DNA of 64,000 nucleotides, taken from the NCBI GenBank assembly GCA_016714225.1, contig JADJNS010000003.1, positions 186,001-250,000 of the forward strand, given 5' to 3'. Under the pieces are notes generated by a model. That model did no database searches. It saw only the letters and a list, made by a program, of their open reading frames with translations, and was not told where the DNA came from. The number at the start of each line of letters is the position of its first letter. Position 1 is the first letter of the stretch. This document shows, piece by piece, positions 37,151 to 45,355 of this stretch. The translations under genes and the position numbers were made by a program. The DNA is from Archangiaceae bacterium (GTDB taxonomy: Bacteria > Myxococcota > Myxococcia > Myxococcales > Myxococcaceae).

Positions 37151-38707
37151 GTGAACCTCGAGATCGCGATGGTGGCGCTGTTCTCGGTGGCCACCGCGGT
37201 GGCGCTGGTCGCGCGGCGCTTCAAGTTGCCCTACACGGTGGCGCTGGTGGTTACCGGAGTGGTGCTCGGCACCGTGCACGCCTTCGAGGCGCCGCACCTC
37301 ACCCAGGAGCTGCTGTACGCGGTCTTCCTGCCCGGCCTGCTGTTCGAGGCGGCATTCGCGCTGGAATACAAGAAGTTCGTCGCGAACAAGTGGGCCATCA
37401 GCGCGCTGGCATTGCCGGGCCTGGTGGCCGGCATCGCGGTCACCGCGGCCATTCTGGTGCCGGTGGCCAACGGCCTGCACTTCATCAGCGACCTGACGCT
37501 GCTCGAGGGCCTGGTCTTCGCTGCGGTGATTGCCGCGACCGACCCGATCGCGGTGGTCGGGCTCTTCAAGTCGCTGGGCGCACCGAAGCGCCTCGCGGTG
37601 CTGGTCGAGGGCGAGAGCCTGCTCAACGACGGTACCGCGGTGGTGGTGTTCACGATGATCGTCGGCGTGGCGATGGGGCAACCGTTCTCGGTGCCCACCG
37701 CCGCGGTAGACTTGGTGCGCATCGTCGGCATGGGCATCGGGGTCGGGGTGGCCATCGGCTACGCGGTGTCATTGGTCATTCACAAGGTCGACGACCCGAT
37801 GATCGAGATCACCCTCACCACCATCGCGGCGTACGGCAGCTTCGTGGCGGCCGAGCACTTTCACTTCTCGGGGGTCATCGCGACCGTCACCGCGGGCATG
37901 CTCTGCGGCAATTACGCCGCTCGCACCGGCATGAGCCCGTCAACCCGGGTGGCAGTGCTCACCTTCTGGGAGTACCTCGCGTTCGCACTCAACTCGGTCG
38001 TGTTTCTGCTGATCGGGTTCGAGGTGAAGGTCGACGCGCTATTCGAAGCCTGGCAGCCGATCGTCGCCGCCTGGGTGGCGATGACCGCCGGGCGCGCCGC
38101 GGTCGTTTTCGCGGTGGCGGGGCTGTTGCGGCGCGGCAGAGAAGCGGTGCCGCGGGCCTGGGCGGTGGTGCTCACGTGGGGAGGCCTGCGGGGCGGGCTG
38201 TCGATGGTGCTCGTGCTCGGGCTGCCCCTCGCGATGCCGCACCGCGAGCTGATTCAGACCATGACCTTCGGAGTGGTGATTCTCTCGATCCTGATTCAGG
38301 GGCTCACCATGGGGCCGTTGCTCCGGCGCCTCGGGCTGGTCGGCCCCTCGGCGAGCGAAGGGGCCTACGACCGCTTGCGCGGCGCCGCCCGCGGCGCCAC
38401 AGCCGCGCTCGAAGAGCTCGAGCGCATGGAAAGAGAAGGCGCGCTGCACGCCGCGGTCGGAGAGCAGCTCAAGGCGCAGTTCCGCCAGCGGCTCGAGGAG
38501 GCCCGCTCTGCGGCCGCGGCGCTGCACCTCGAGAAAGAAGAGCTCACCGAGCTCGAGCGCCGGCGGGCCCTGCAGCGGGCGCTGATCGCCGAGAAAGACG
38601 CGCTGCTCGAAGCCCATCGGGCGGGCCGCATCAGCGCCGACAGCCTCGACTCCCTGCTGGGAGACGTCGATGCCCGCCTGGTGCAGGTGCTGCAAGACGG
38701 GCATTGA
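37151..38707 (+). CDS. CPA1-family Na+(K+)/H+ antiporter
   Basis: This 518-residue protein has about 12 transmembrane helices with the CPA1 motifs AAVIAATDPIAVVGLFKSLG and VEGESLLNDGTAVVVFT. These include the essential Asp residue and the second Asp in ESLLNDG. After GLTMGPLLRRLGLVG a hydrophilic tail of about 120 residues is rich in Glu/Arg helices (LEELERMEREGALHAAVGEQL, LEKEELTELERRRALQ), probably a cytoplasmic regulatory coiled coil. The start is GTG 37151. It should export Na+ or K+ in exchange for protons. Confidence 0.9.
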   Translation: MNLEIAMVALFSVATAVALVARRFKLPYTVALVVTGVVLGTVHAFEAPHLTQELLYAVFLPGLLFEAAFALEYKKFVANKWAISALALPGLVAGIAVTAAILVPVANGLHFISDLTLLEGLVFAAVIAATDPIAVVGLFKSLGAPKRLAVLVEGESLLNDGTAVVVFTMIVGVAMGQPFSVPTAAVDLVRIVGMGIGVGVAIGYAVSLVIHKVDDPMIEITLTTIAAYGSFVAAEHFHFSGVIATVTAGMLCGNYAARTGMSPSTRVAVLTFWEYLAFALNSVVFLLIGFEVKVDALFEAWQPIVAAWVAMTAGRAAVVFAVAGLLRRGREAVPRAWAVVLTWGGLRGGLSMVLVLGLPLAMPHRELIQTMTFGVVILSILIQGLTMGPLLRRLGLVGPSASEGAYDRLRGAARGATAALEELERMEREGALHAAVGEQLKAQFRQRLEEARSAAAALHLEKEELTELERRRALQRALIAEKDALLEAHRAGRISADSLDSLLGDVDARLVQVLQDGH

Positions 38708-38718
38708 CCACCGATGGG

Positions 38719-39699
38719 TCAGGGGCTGAGCGGCAGGCCGGGCAGGGCGTCGGGGTCGGCATCGGCCCGGTCAGGCTCACCCGGGGGCATAAACCAGCCG
38801 GGGCGGCGGCGGGTCAGCCGCACCACCAGCACCGGGCAGGGCGCCCGCCGCACCACGTCGTCGGCGACGCTGCCCAGCGCCAGGCGGCTGAGCCCGTTGC
38901 GGCCGGTGGTGCCGACGCAGAGCAGGCGCGTACCCGACTTCTCGGCGTGCTCCAGAATCGCGGCGGTCGGGGCCCGCTCGCTGACCAGGCACTCGCCGCA
39001 GGCGCCGAAGCGCGCCAGGGCGCGGCTCAGCTGGCGCAGGGCGGTGGCGCGCAGCGACTCGACCTCGCGCGGGTCGAGGGCGGGCCACGCGACCCCGTTC
39101 ATGGTGCTGAGCGCCACCGCCGGGTCGATGCCCAGCGCGTGCAGCGCGATCACCCCCGCGCCGGCGCGGCGCGCCACCTCGATGGCGGCGTCGATCGCGG
39201 GCAGCGAAGGGTCGGAGAAGTCGGTCGCCGCCAACACCGGCCCGGTGGCGGTGCACGGGCGCGCCACCAGCACCGGGCAGCCCGCGTAACGAATCACCCG
39301 CTCGGCGGTGCTGCCCAGCAGCGCGTCGACTCCGAGGTGGGGCGGTCCGCTGCCCAGCACCAGCACGTCGGGTAGCAGGCGCCGTGCCGCCTCGATGATC
39401 GCCGAATGGGGAGCGCCGCTCCCCAGCGCCACCTCCGAGTCGTCGGGGCCCCGGCCGGTGACCGCCCGCACCCGCTCGGTCAACGCCGTAAGCACCCGGC
39501 GCTCGACCGCGACGAACGCCTCGCGCCTGGCCAGCTCGAGGTGGGAAAACAGCGGAGCGCTGCGGGCGAAGCTCTGCAGGGAGTGAAAGGCGGTCAGCCG
39601 CGCACCGTGCAGCCGGGCCAGCGCGTCGCCCTGACACAGGGCCTCGTCTCCCCGCGGCCCGAGGTCTACCGCGCACAGCACCTTGCGAAGGGTCTTCAT
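38719..39699 (-). CDS. tandem universal stress protein (two UspA domains)
   Basis: This 326-residue protein has two UspA domains. The second is intact, with VGTTGRNGLSRLALGSVADDV matching G-x2-G-x9-G-S and PCPVLVVR after it. The first has GSGPPHLGVDALLGS, with Pro in place of the second Gly, so its nucleotide binding may be weak. ATG 39699 is preceded by AAGGAG at a longer spacing, with another ATG at 39706 in a different frame. It diverges from the trehalose synthase gene across about 150 AT-richer bases. The stop lies about 12 bases from the convergent antiporter gene. Confidence 0.9.
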   Translation of the reverse strand: MKTLRKVLCAVDLGPRGDEALCQGDALARLHGARLTAFHSLQSFARSAPLFSHLELARREAFVAVERRVLTALTERVRAVTGRGPDDSEVALGSGAPHSAIIEAARRLLPDVLVLGSGPPHLGVDALLGSTAERVIRYAGCPVLVARPCTATGPVLAATDFSDPSLPAIDAAIEVARRAGAGVIALHALGIDPAVALSTMNGVAWPALDPREVESLRATALRQLSRALARFGACGECLVSERAPTAAILEHAEKSGTRLLCVGTTGRNGLSRLALGSVADDVVRRAPCPVLVVRLTRRRPGWFMPPGEPDRADADPDALPGLPLSP

Positions 39700-39849
39700 C
39701 AGTCATGCTCCTTGAAGATTCACGGCGAGGTCAGCGTGTCGAAGCGTGGGTGGGGTTGCCCGATGCCCATCAAGTCGCGGTGCGGTGGGAGCGGGGTCGC
39801 GCATGTTACCGATGATAGTTGCGATTGAAAGTAATTTGGCGATAGACAT
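39700..39849. promoter_or_regulatory. AT-richer divergent intergenic region between Usp and otsA
   Basis: This 150-bp gap is clearly less GC-rich than its surroundings around 39800-39848 (ATGATAGTTGCGATTGAAAG). It probably holds conventional sigma-70-type promoters, for example TATCAT on the minus strand. The sigma-54-like GG-N10-GC element and the GCA-N5-TGC repeat seen elsewhere are absent. Confidence 0.35.
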
Positions 39850-42072
39850 GTGCCGATGCCTTCGGCGCTCCGCTTCTTGGTCGTGCTGGTGATCGCGCTG
39901 GGGCTGCTGACCCTCGCCGCGATGGGCTTGGTGAGCCGCACCACCTGGGGTTGGTACACGAAAGATCTCGCCCTGCGCGCCCAGCTGGCGGTCAACGGCA
40001 GCCGGCGGGCGATCACCGCGCACTGGGAGGCCGGCGAGCTCGCCCAGCTGCGCGAGGTGCTCGCCGACATCACCCGCGACGAGCGCATCATGGGCACCGC
40101 CGCCTGCGGCAGCGACGGCCAGCTGGTGGTCAGCACCCCCGACTACCCGACCTCGTTGTCATGCGGCGAGGTGCTCTCGCCCCTGCCCCTGTGGACGCAG
40201 GTGGTCGCTCAACCCGGAGGTCGGGTGCACCTCGGCGCGATACCGGTTGCCGGCGCACGCGGCGCCCTGGGCTCGGTGGTGCTGGTGCAAGACCTCGCTT
40301 TTCTCGAGCGTCGTGAGAGCCAGGCGCGCGGCTTTCTGCTCTTCGCCTTCGCGCTGCTCGCGGCGTCGGCGTCGGTGATCACCATCGTGGCCGCCCGCTT
40401 CTCGTGGCGCGGCTGGAGCAACGAGCTGCGCAAGCTCTTGCGCGGTGGCTCGCGGCGCCCCGAGCTGTTGCCGCTGATGCAAGACGTGCGCGAGCTGGTC
40501 GAGCGCCTGGTGGTCGAACGAGAGAGCGAGGGCCACGGCGGGTGGACCCCCCAGCGCCTCAAGCAGACGCTGAGCCGCTACCTGCACGGGGAGCGGGTGG
40601 TGATCGTCGCCAACCGCGAGCCGTACATCCACACCAAGACCGAGCAGGGGGAAATCAAGGTGCTGCACCCCGCCAGCGGCCTGGTCACCGCGCTCGAGCC
40701 GGTGATGCGCGCCTGCGGCGGCACGTGGATCGCCCATGGCAGCGGCTCCGCCGATCGCGAGGTCGCTGACCAGCACGGGCGGGTACGGGTGCCCCCCGGA
40801 GAAGGGTCCTACGTGGTGCGGCGGGTGTGGCTCACCCCAGAGGAAGAGGGTGGCTACTACTACGGCTTCTCGAACGAGGGCCTGTGGCCGCTGTGCCACG
40901 TGGCCCACACCCGGCCCACCTTCCGCATCGACGACTGGCGTCACTACCGCGAGGTCAACCGCCGCTTCTCCGAGGCGGTGGTGGCCGAGGTCGATACGCC
41001 CGACCCCATCGTGCTGATTCAGGACTATCACTTCGCGCTCGCCCCACGGTTGATCCGCGAGCGGCTGCCGAAGGCCACCTTGATCTCGTTCTGGCACATT
41101 CCCTGGCCGAACGCCGAGCGGTTCGGCATGTGCCCATGGCGCAACGAGCTGATCGAGGGAATGTTGGGCAGCAGCATTCTCGGGTTCCACACCCAGCAGC
41201 ACTGCAACAACTTCATCGACTCGGTCGACCGGTACATCGAAGCGCGCATCGACCGTGAAGAGCGCGCGGTGGTGCACCGCCACCGCAGCACCCAGGTGCG
41301 CGCCTACCCCATCTCCATCGACTGGCCCAACCGGTGGGCGCGGGAGGCCCCTTCGGTGGCCGAGTGCCGCTCGACGGTGTGGGCCGAGCTCGGCCTGAAG
41401 CCTGACGCGCTGCTCGGAGTCGGCGTCGATCGCCTCGACTACACCAAGGGGGTCGAAGAGCGGCTCCTGGCGGTCGAGCGCCTGCTCGAGCGCTTCCCGG
41501 CGTTTCGGGGCCGCTTCACCTTCGCCCAGCTGGCCGCCCCCAGCCGCACCGCCATCGAGCGCTACCACCAGCTCAACGAGAGCGTCGAGGCGCTGGCGGC
41601 GCGCATCAATCAGCGCTTCGGGTCGGGCCGCTACCGGCCCATCGCGCTGCTGCGCGCGCACCACGAGCCGCCCGCGGTCTTCAAGTACTACCGGGCCGCC
41701 GACCTCTGCTACGTCTCCAGCCTTCACGACGGCATGAACCTGGTGTCCAAAGAGTTCGTGGCCGCCCGCGACGACGAGCGCGGGGTGCTGGTGCTGAGCT
41801 CCTTCACGGGCGCGGCGCGCGAGCTCACCGAGGCGCTGATCGTCAACCCGTACGACCTCGAAGAGGCCAGCGGCGCGTTGGCAGCGGGGCTCAGCATGAG
41901 CCTCGAAGATCAGGCCCACCGGCTGCGCGCGATGCGCGCCTACTTGAGCGACTTCAACGTCTACCGGTGGGCGGGTCGCATGCTGGCCGACGCCGCCCGC
42001 CTGCGCGCCCGCGAGCGGCTCTCGGGCCGGCTCACCACCGAGCGCCTGCTGGGCCTCGAGGAGAGCGCCTGA
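39850..42072 (+). CDS. otsA: trehalose-6-phosphate synthase with N-terminal membrane sensor-like region
   Basis: This 740-residue protein is longer than usual. Residues 1-245 carry two membrane helices (LRFLVVLVIALGLLTLAAMGLV and LLFAFALLAASASVITIVAA) around a periplasmic domain of about 130 residues. The GT20 domain follows, joining UDP-glucose and glucose-6-phosphate to trehalose-6-phosphate. It has VIVANREPY, YYYGFSNEGLWPL, LIQDYHFAL, FWHIPWPNAERF, RLDYTKGVEERL and SLHDGMNLVSKEF, so the active site is complete. The start may be GTG 39850 or ATG 39856. Its stop overlaps otsB (TGATG). Confidence 0.9.
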   Translation: MPMPSALRFLVVLVIALGLLTLAAMGLVSRTTWGWYTKDLALRAQLAVNGSRRAITAHWEAGELAQLREVLADITRDERIMGTAACGSDGQLVVSTPDYPTSLSCGEVLSPLPLWTQVVAQPGGRVHLGAIPVAGARGALGSVVLVQDLAFLERRESQARGFLLFAFALLAASASVITIVAARFSWRGWSNELRKLLRGGSRRPELLPLMQDVRELVERLVVERESEGHGGWTPQRLKQTLSRYLHGERVVIVANREPYIHTKTEQGEIKVLHPASGLVTALEPVMRACGGTWIAHGSGSADREVADQHGRVRVPPGEGSYVVRRVWLTPEEEGGYYYGFSNEGLWPLCHVAHTRPTFRIDDWRHYREVNRRFSEAVVAEVDTPDPIVLIQDYHFALAPRLIRERLPKATLISFWHIPWPNAERFGMCPWRNELIEGMLGSSILGFHTQQHCNNFIDSVDRYIEARIDREERAVVHRHRSTQVRAYPISIDWPNRWAREAPSVAECRSTVWAELGLKPDALLGVGVDRLDYTKGVEERLLAVERLLERFPAFRGRFTFAQLAAPSRTAIERYHQLNESVEALAARINQRFGSGRYRPIALLRAHHEPPAVFKYYRAADLCYVSSLHDGMNLVSKEFVAARDDERGVLVLSSFTGAARELTEALIVNPYDLEEASGALAAGLSMSLEDQAHRLRAMRAYLSDFNVYRWAGRMLADAARLRARERLSGRLTTERLLGLEESA

Positions 42073-42881
42073 TGCTCGACATTCTCGCCAAGGCCAACCT
42101 CGGGGTGCTGCGCCGGTTCGCCCGGTCGCGGGTGTTGTTGGCGTTCGACTTCGACGGCACGCTCTCGCCGATGGTGGCCGAGCCCCAAAAGGCCCGCCTG
42201 CGGCCCCGCACCGCCGAGCTGCTCATGCAGCTGTGCCGCCTCTACCCCTGCGCCATCATCTCGGGCCGGTCGATCGCCGACGTGCGCCCGCGGGTCGAGG
42301 GCATCGGCTTTCACGAGGTGATCGGCAACCACGGTCTGGAGCGCCGCGACTGCGGCCTCGAATTCGTGAGCGTGGTGACCGCCTGGCGGCCGGTGCTCGA
42401 AAAGCGCCTCGCCCCATTCAAGGGGGTGGTGGTCGAAGACAAGGGGCACTCGGTCTCGGTGCACTACCGGCACAGCACCCAGAAGGTGGCGGCGCGCCGC
42501 GCCATCGCCCAGGTGGCGGCCGAGCTGCACCCGCTGCGGGTGATCGGCGGGCATCAGGTGGTCAACCTCCTGCCGCCGGCGGCTCCCCACAAAGGCGTGG
42601 CGCTGTCGGAGGCGCGCGAGCGGCTGGGGTGCCAGACCGCGATCTACGTGGGCGACGACGAGACCGACGAAGACGTCTTCGCCCTCGACGAGCCCGCGCG
42701 GCTCCTGGGGGTGCGGGTCGGGCAGCGCGCGCAGTCGCGCGCCGGCTTCTACCTGCGCCGGCACCAGGCGATCGACGACTTCATCGAACGGCTGACATGG
42801 CTGCGCACCGACGAAACAGAAAGAGAGGTCACCGATGAGCGACGACATGCACGAGCTCGCGCTGCTGCAACCACTGGGTGA
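42072..42881 (+). CDS. otsB: trehalose-6-phosphate phosphatase
   Basis: This 269-residue HAD-family phosphatase has the nucleophile motif AFDFDGTLSPMV near residue 25. SGRSIADVRPRV and IGNHGLERR follow, then the late acidic motif VGDDETDEDVFAL, all typical of OtsB. It converts trehalose-6-phosphate to trehalose. Translation is coupled to otsA (TGATG). Its last 47 bases overlap the MarR gene, and the tail beyond about residue 250 (ERRHARARAAATTG) is unlike the family, so it may be an unimportant extension. Confidence 0.9.
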   Translation: MLDILAKANLGVLRRFARSRVLLAFDFDGTLSPMVAEPQKARLRPRTAELLMQLCRLYPCAIISGRSIADVRPRVEGIGFHEVIGNHGLERRDCGLEFVSVVTAWRPVLEKRLAPFKGVVVEDKGHSVSVHYRHSTQKVAARRAIAQVAAELHPLRVIGGHQVVNLLPPAAPHKGVALSEARERLGCQTAIYVGDDETDEDVFALDEPARLLGVRVGQRAQSRAGFYLRRHQAIDDFIERLTWLRTDETEREVTDERRHARARAAATTG

Positions 42882-43341
42882 GGTGCTCGACTTTCTCAGG
42901 CTGATCTGGGCGGTCTCGCATCAGCTCGAGAGCACCTCCAAGCGCATGGAAGTCGAGCTGGGCGTGACCGGCGCCCAGCGCTTCGTGCTCCGGCTGGTGG
43001 GCCGCTTCCCCGGCATCACCGCCGGGCAGCTCGCCCAGGTGCTGCACGTGAACCCCAGCACCATCACCGGGGTGTTGCAGCGCTTGTCGCGGCGCAGGCT
43101 CATCGCGCGGCGCAAAGACCCCCACGATGCCCGGCGCACCTTCCTCGGTCTTACCGAAGCCGGCCGCGCCGTGAATGGGCAGCTCAGCGGCACGGTCGAG
43201 GGCGCGGTGCAGCAGGTGATCGAAGCACTTCCCGAGCGCAAGGTGGCCGCCGCCCGCGACGTGCTCGCGGCGCTGGCCCAGACCCTGGCTGCGGGAGGGC
43301 TCGGCGCGCCCGGGCTCGCCGCCACGGCGAGGGCGTCATGA
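42835..43341 (+). CDS. MarR-family transcriptional regulator
   Basis: This 168-residue regulator has the MarR winged helix: LGVTGAQRFVLRLVGRFPGITAGQLAQVL, then the recognition helix region PSTITGVLQRLSRRRLI and the wing RKDPHDARRTFLGLTEAG. It probably dimerises through its terminal helices. It overlaps otsB at its start and overlaps the Usp gene at its end (ATGA), so it may regulate this trehalose-Usp operon. RBS AGAGAGG precedes the ATG. The ligand is unknown. Confidence 0.85.
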   Translation: MSDDMHELALLQPLGEVLDFLRLIWAVSHQLESTSKRMEVELGVTGAQRFVLRLVGRFPGITAGQLAQVLHVNPSTITGVLQRLSRRRLIARRKDPHDARRTFLGLTEAGRAVNGQLSGTVEGAVQQVIEALPERKVAAARDVLAALAQTLAAGGLGAPGLAATARAS

Positions 43342-44141
43342 AGGGGCCGGTGCTGCTGTTGGTAGAGGGCGCCGACGCCGCCGCGCGGGTCGCGGTGGGG
43401 CGGGCGCACGCGCTCTCGGTGATCGTCGGCGACGCCCTGCACGTGATTCGGCTGTTGGGAGAGCCTCACGGTGAGCGGGGCAACGAGCTCGCCCTCTTCG
43501 AGGCCGAGCGCGAGCTGCGCCGGGTGTGCCGGGCCGAACTCCCCGAGGCGCTGGGCGCCGATCGGCTCGAGGTGCGGTCGGGCGACGTGATGACCGAGGC
43601 CCTCGCGGCCATCGCGCGCATCGGCGCGGGCCTGCTGGTGCTGGGCTCGGGCCCGCGCGCCGGCGCGCTCGCCGCCGAGCTGGCCAGCCGCTCTTCGGTG
43701 CCGGTGCTGGTGGCTCGCCCGCCGCGGCCGCTGGGCGCGATCGTCGCCGCGACCGACCTCGCGCACCCCGGCTACCCGGTAGTTCAGCTGGTCGCCCGCT
43801 TGCGGTCGCGGCTCGAGTCGCCGGTGGCGCTCCTGCACAACGTGGCGCCCGTGCGGCTGCTCGACGACGACGGGTGCGCCGCAGCCGAGCGCGAGCAGAC
43901 GGTGGCCGAGCAGACCCGGCGCTTGCACCAGGTCGCCGCCGAGCTGTTGCCCGGCGCCGAGCTGCAGACCCTACAGCGGGGCAGCGCCGCGGTGGCCATT
44001 CTCGAGGCCGGCGCGCGCAGCGACTGCGATCTGATCGTGGTAGGCGTGCCGGCGAGGCCGCGCAGCGCCTTCGACGCCGCGGTGGCCGAAGACGTGGTGC
44101 GTGGCGCCCAAAGCAGCGTGCTGGTCGCGCCGCTGACTTGA
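43338..44141 (+). CDS. degenerate two-domain universal stress protein
   Basis: This 267-residue protein has two Usp-like halves. GAGLLVLGSGPRAGALAAELASRSSVPVLVARPP ends the first, and CDLIVVGVPARPRSAFDAAVAEDVVRGAQSSVLVAPL ends the second. The nucleotide signature G-x2-G-x9-G is lost in the second half, so ATP binding there is doubtful. It is translated from an ATG overlapping the MarR stop. It is the fourth Usp gene and brings the window to six Usp domains. Confidence 0.75.
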   Translation: MKGPVLLLVEGADAAARVAVGRAHALSVIVGDALHVIRLLGEPHGERGNELALFEAERELRRVCRAELPEALGADRLEVRSGDVMTEALAAIARIGAGLLVLGSGPRAGALAAELASRSSVPVLVARPPRPLGAIVAATDLAHPGYPVVQLVARLRSRLESPVALLHNVAPVRLLDDDGCAAAEREQTVAEQTRRLHQVAAELLPGAELQTLQRGSAAVAILEAGARSDCDLIVVGVPARPRSAFDAAVAEDVVRGAQSSVLVAPLT

Positions 44142-44260
44142 GCGCCCGCGCCACGACCGGGGTTACAACGTGAGGTCGGTGGCGCGCCCCGGGGCAGGCC
44201 CGTCGGCGCAGCGCCGCGTCACGGTGGTGGTTTTTTCTGGAGCAGCGGGAGCCGAAACGA

Positions 44261-45355
44261 ATGCCCTACGATGCACAGGCCTGGCGCGAAGTCTTGCCCG
44301 AGTCGCTCCGCGGCGACGGAGCATTCGGGCTCGAGCGGTGGCAGGCGCTCGCGGTTCCTGCAGTGGCGCTGCTGGCCGCGGCGTCGGCGCTGCTGCTGGC
44401 GCAAAGCCTGGCGGCGATCGGCGCCCGCCTCGCGCTCAGGAGCGCGGCGGCGTGGGACGACGCGCTGGTGCAGCGGCTGCGCGGGCCGGTGCGGCTCTTC
44501 GGTTGGGGTCTGCTGATGCGGCTCGCGTACCCCGCACTGGCGCTGCCGCCGAGGTGGGAGCACGGCCTGGGGGCCGCCGCGCAGACGGTGATGGGGCTGG
44601 GCCTGTTCTGGGCCCTGTTCCGCGCGGTGACCCTGGGCGCGGCGCACGTGGGCGGCTCGGTGTGGGCGCGCGACCGCCCCGGCGCCAGGTCGCTGGTGTC
44701 GCTGGGTACCTCGGTGGCGCGCGCGGCCCTGCTCGCCGCCGCCGCGGTGACGGTGTTCAGCGCGCTGGGGTACCCGGTGACCAGCCTGCTGGCCGGCCTG
44801 GGCCTGGGGGGCCTCGCGCTGGCGCTGGCCGCGCAGAAGACCGTCGAGAACCTGTTCGGGGCGTTCGCCCTCGCGGTCGACCAGCCTTTTCGCGAGGGTG
44901 ACTTCGTGAAGGTCGACGACTTCGTGGGTACGGTCGAGCGCATCGGCATGCGCTCGACGCGCTTTCGCACCCTCGACCGCACCGTCATCGCGGTGCCCAA
45001 CGGCAAGCTGGCCGACGCGCGCCTCGAGACCTTCGCGGCGCGAGACCGCATTCGCCTGGCCTGCACGGTGGGGCTGACGTACGGCACCTCGTCGGCCCAG
45101 CTGCGAGAGGTGTTGGCCGGCCTCGAGGCGAGCTTGAGGGGGCACCCCAAGATCTGGCCCGACGCGGTGGTGGTGCGCTTCAAGGAGCTGGCCGCCTCGT
45201 CGCTCGACGTCGAGGTGATGGCCTGGTTCCTTACCTCCGACTTCGGCGAGTTCCAGGCGATTCGGCAAGACGTGCTGCTCTCGTTTCTCGAGGTGGTCGA
45301 GCGGGCCGGCGCCTCGTTCGCATTTCCCACCCGCACCGTTCACCTGGTGCGCTGA
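44261..45355 (+). CDS. MscS-family mechanosensitive channel
   Basis: This 364-residue protein has four or five transmembrane helices. The pore-lining TM3 is rich in Gly and Ala (LLAGLGLGGLALALAAQKTVENLFGAFAL). The cytoplasmic beta domain follows (PFREGDFVKVDDFVGTVERIGMRSTRFRTLDRTVIAVPNGKL). This is the classic MscS signature. It would release solutes on osmotic downshock, in keeping with the neighbouring trehalose genes. A GGGAG Shine-Dalgarno lies before ATG 44261. Its stop overlaps the next gene (TGATG). Confidence 0.9.
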   Translation: MPYDAQAWREVLPESLRGDGAFGLERWQALAVPAVALLAAASALLLAQSLAAIGARLALRSAAAWDDALVQRLRGPVRLFGWGLLMRLAYPALALPPRWEHGLGAAAQTVMGLGLFWALFRAVTLGAAHVGGSVWARDRPGARSLVSLGTSVARAALLAAAAVTVFSALGYPVTSLLAGLGLGGLALALAAQKTVENLFGAFALAVDQPFREGDFVKVDDFVGTVERIGMRSTRFRTLDRTVIAVPNGKLADARLETFAARDRIRLACTVGLTYGTSSAQLREVLAGLEASLRGHPKIWPDAVVVRFKELAASSLDVEVMAWFLTSDFGEFQAIRQDVLLSFLEVVERAGASFAFPTRTVHLVR

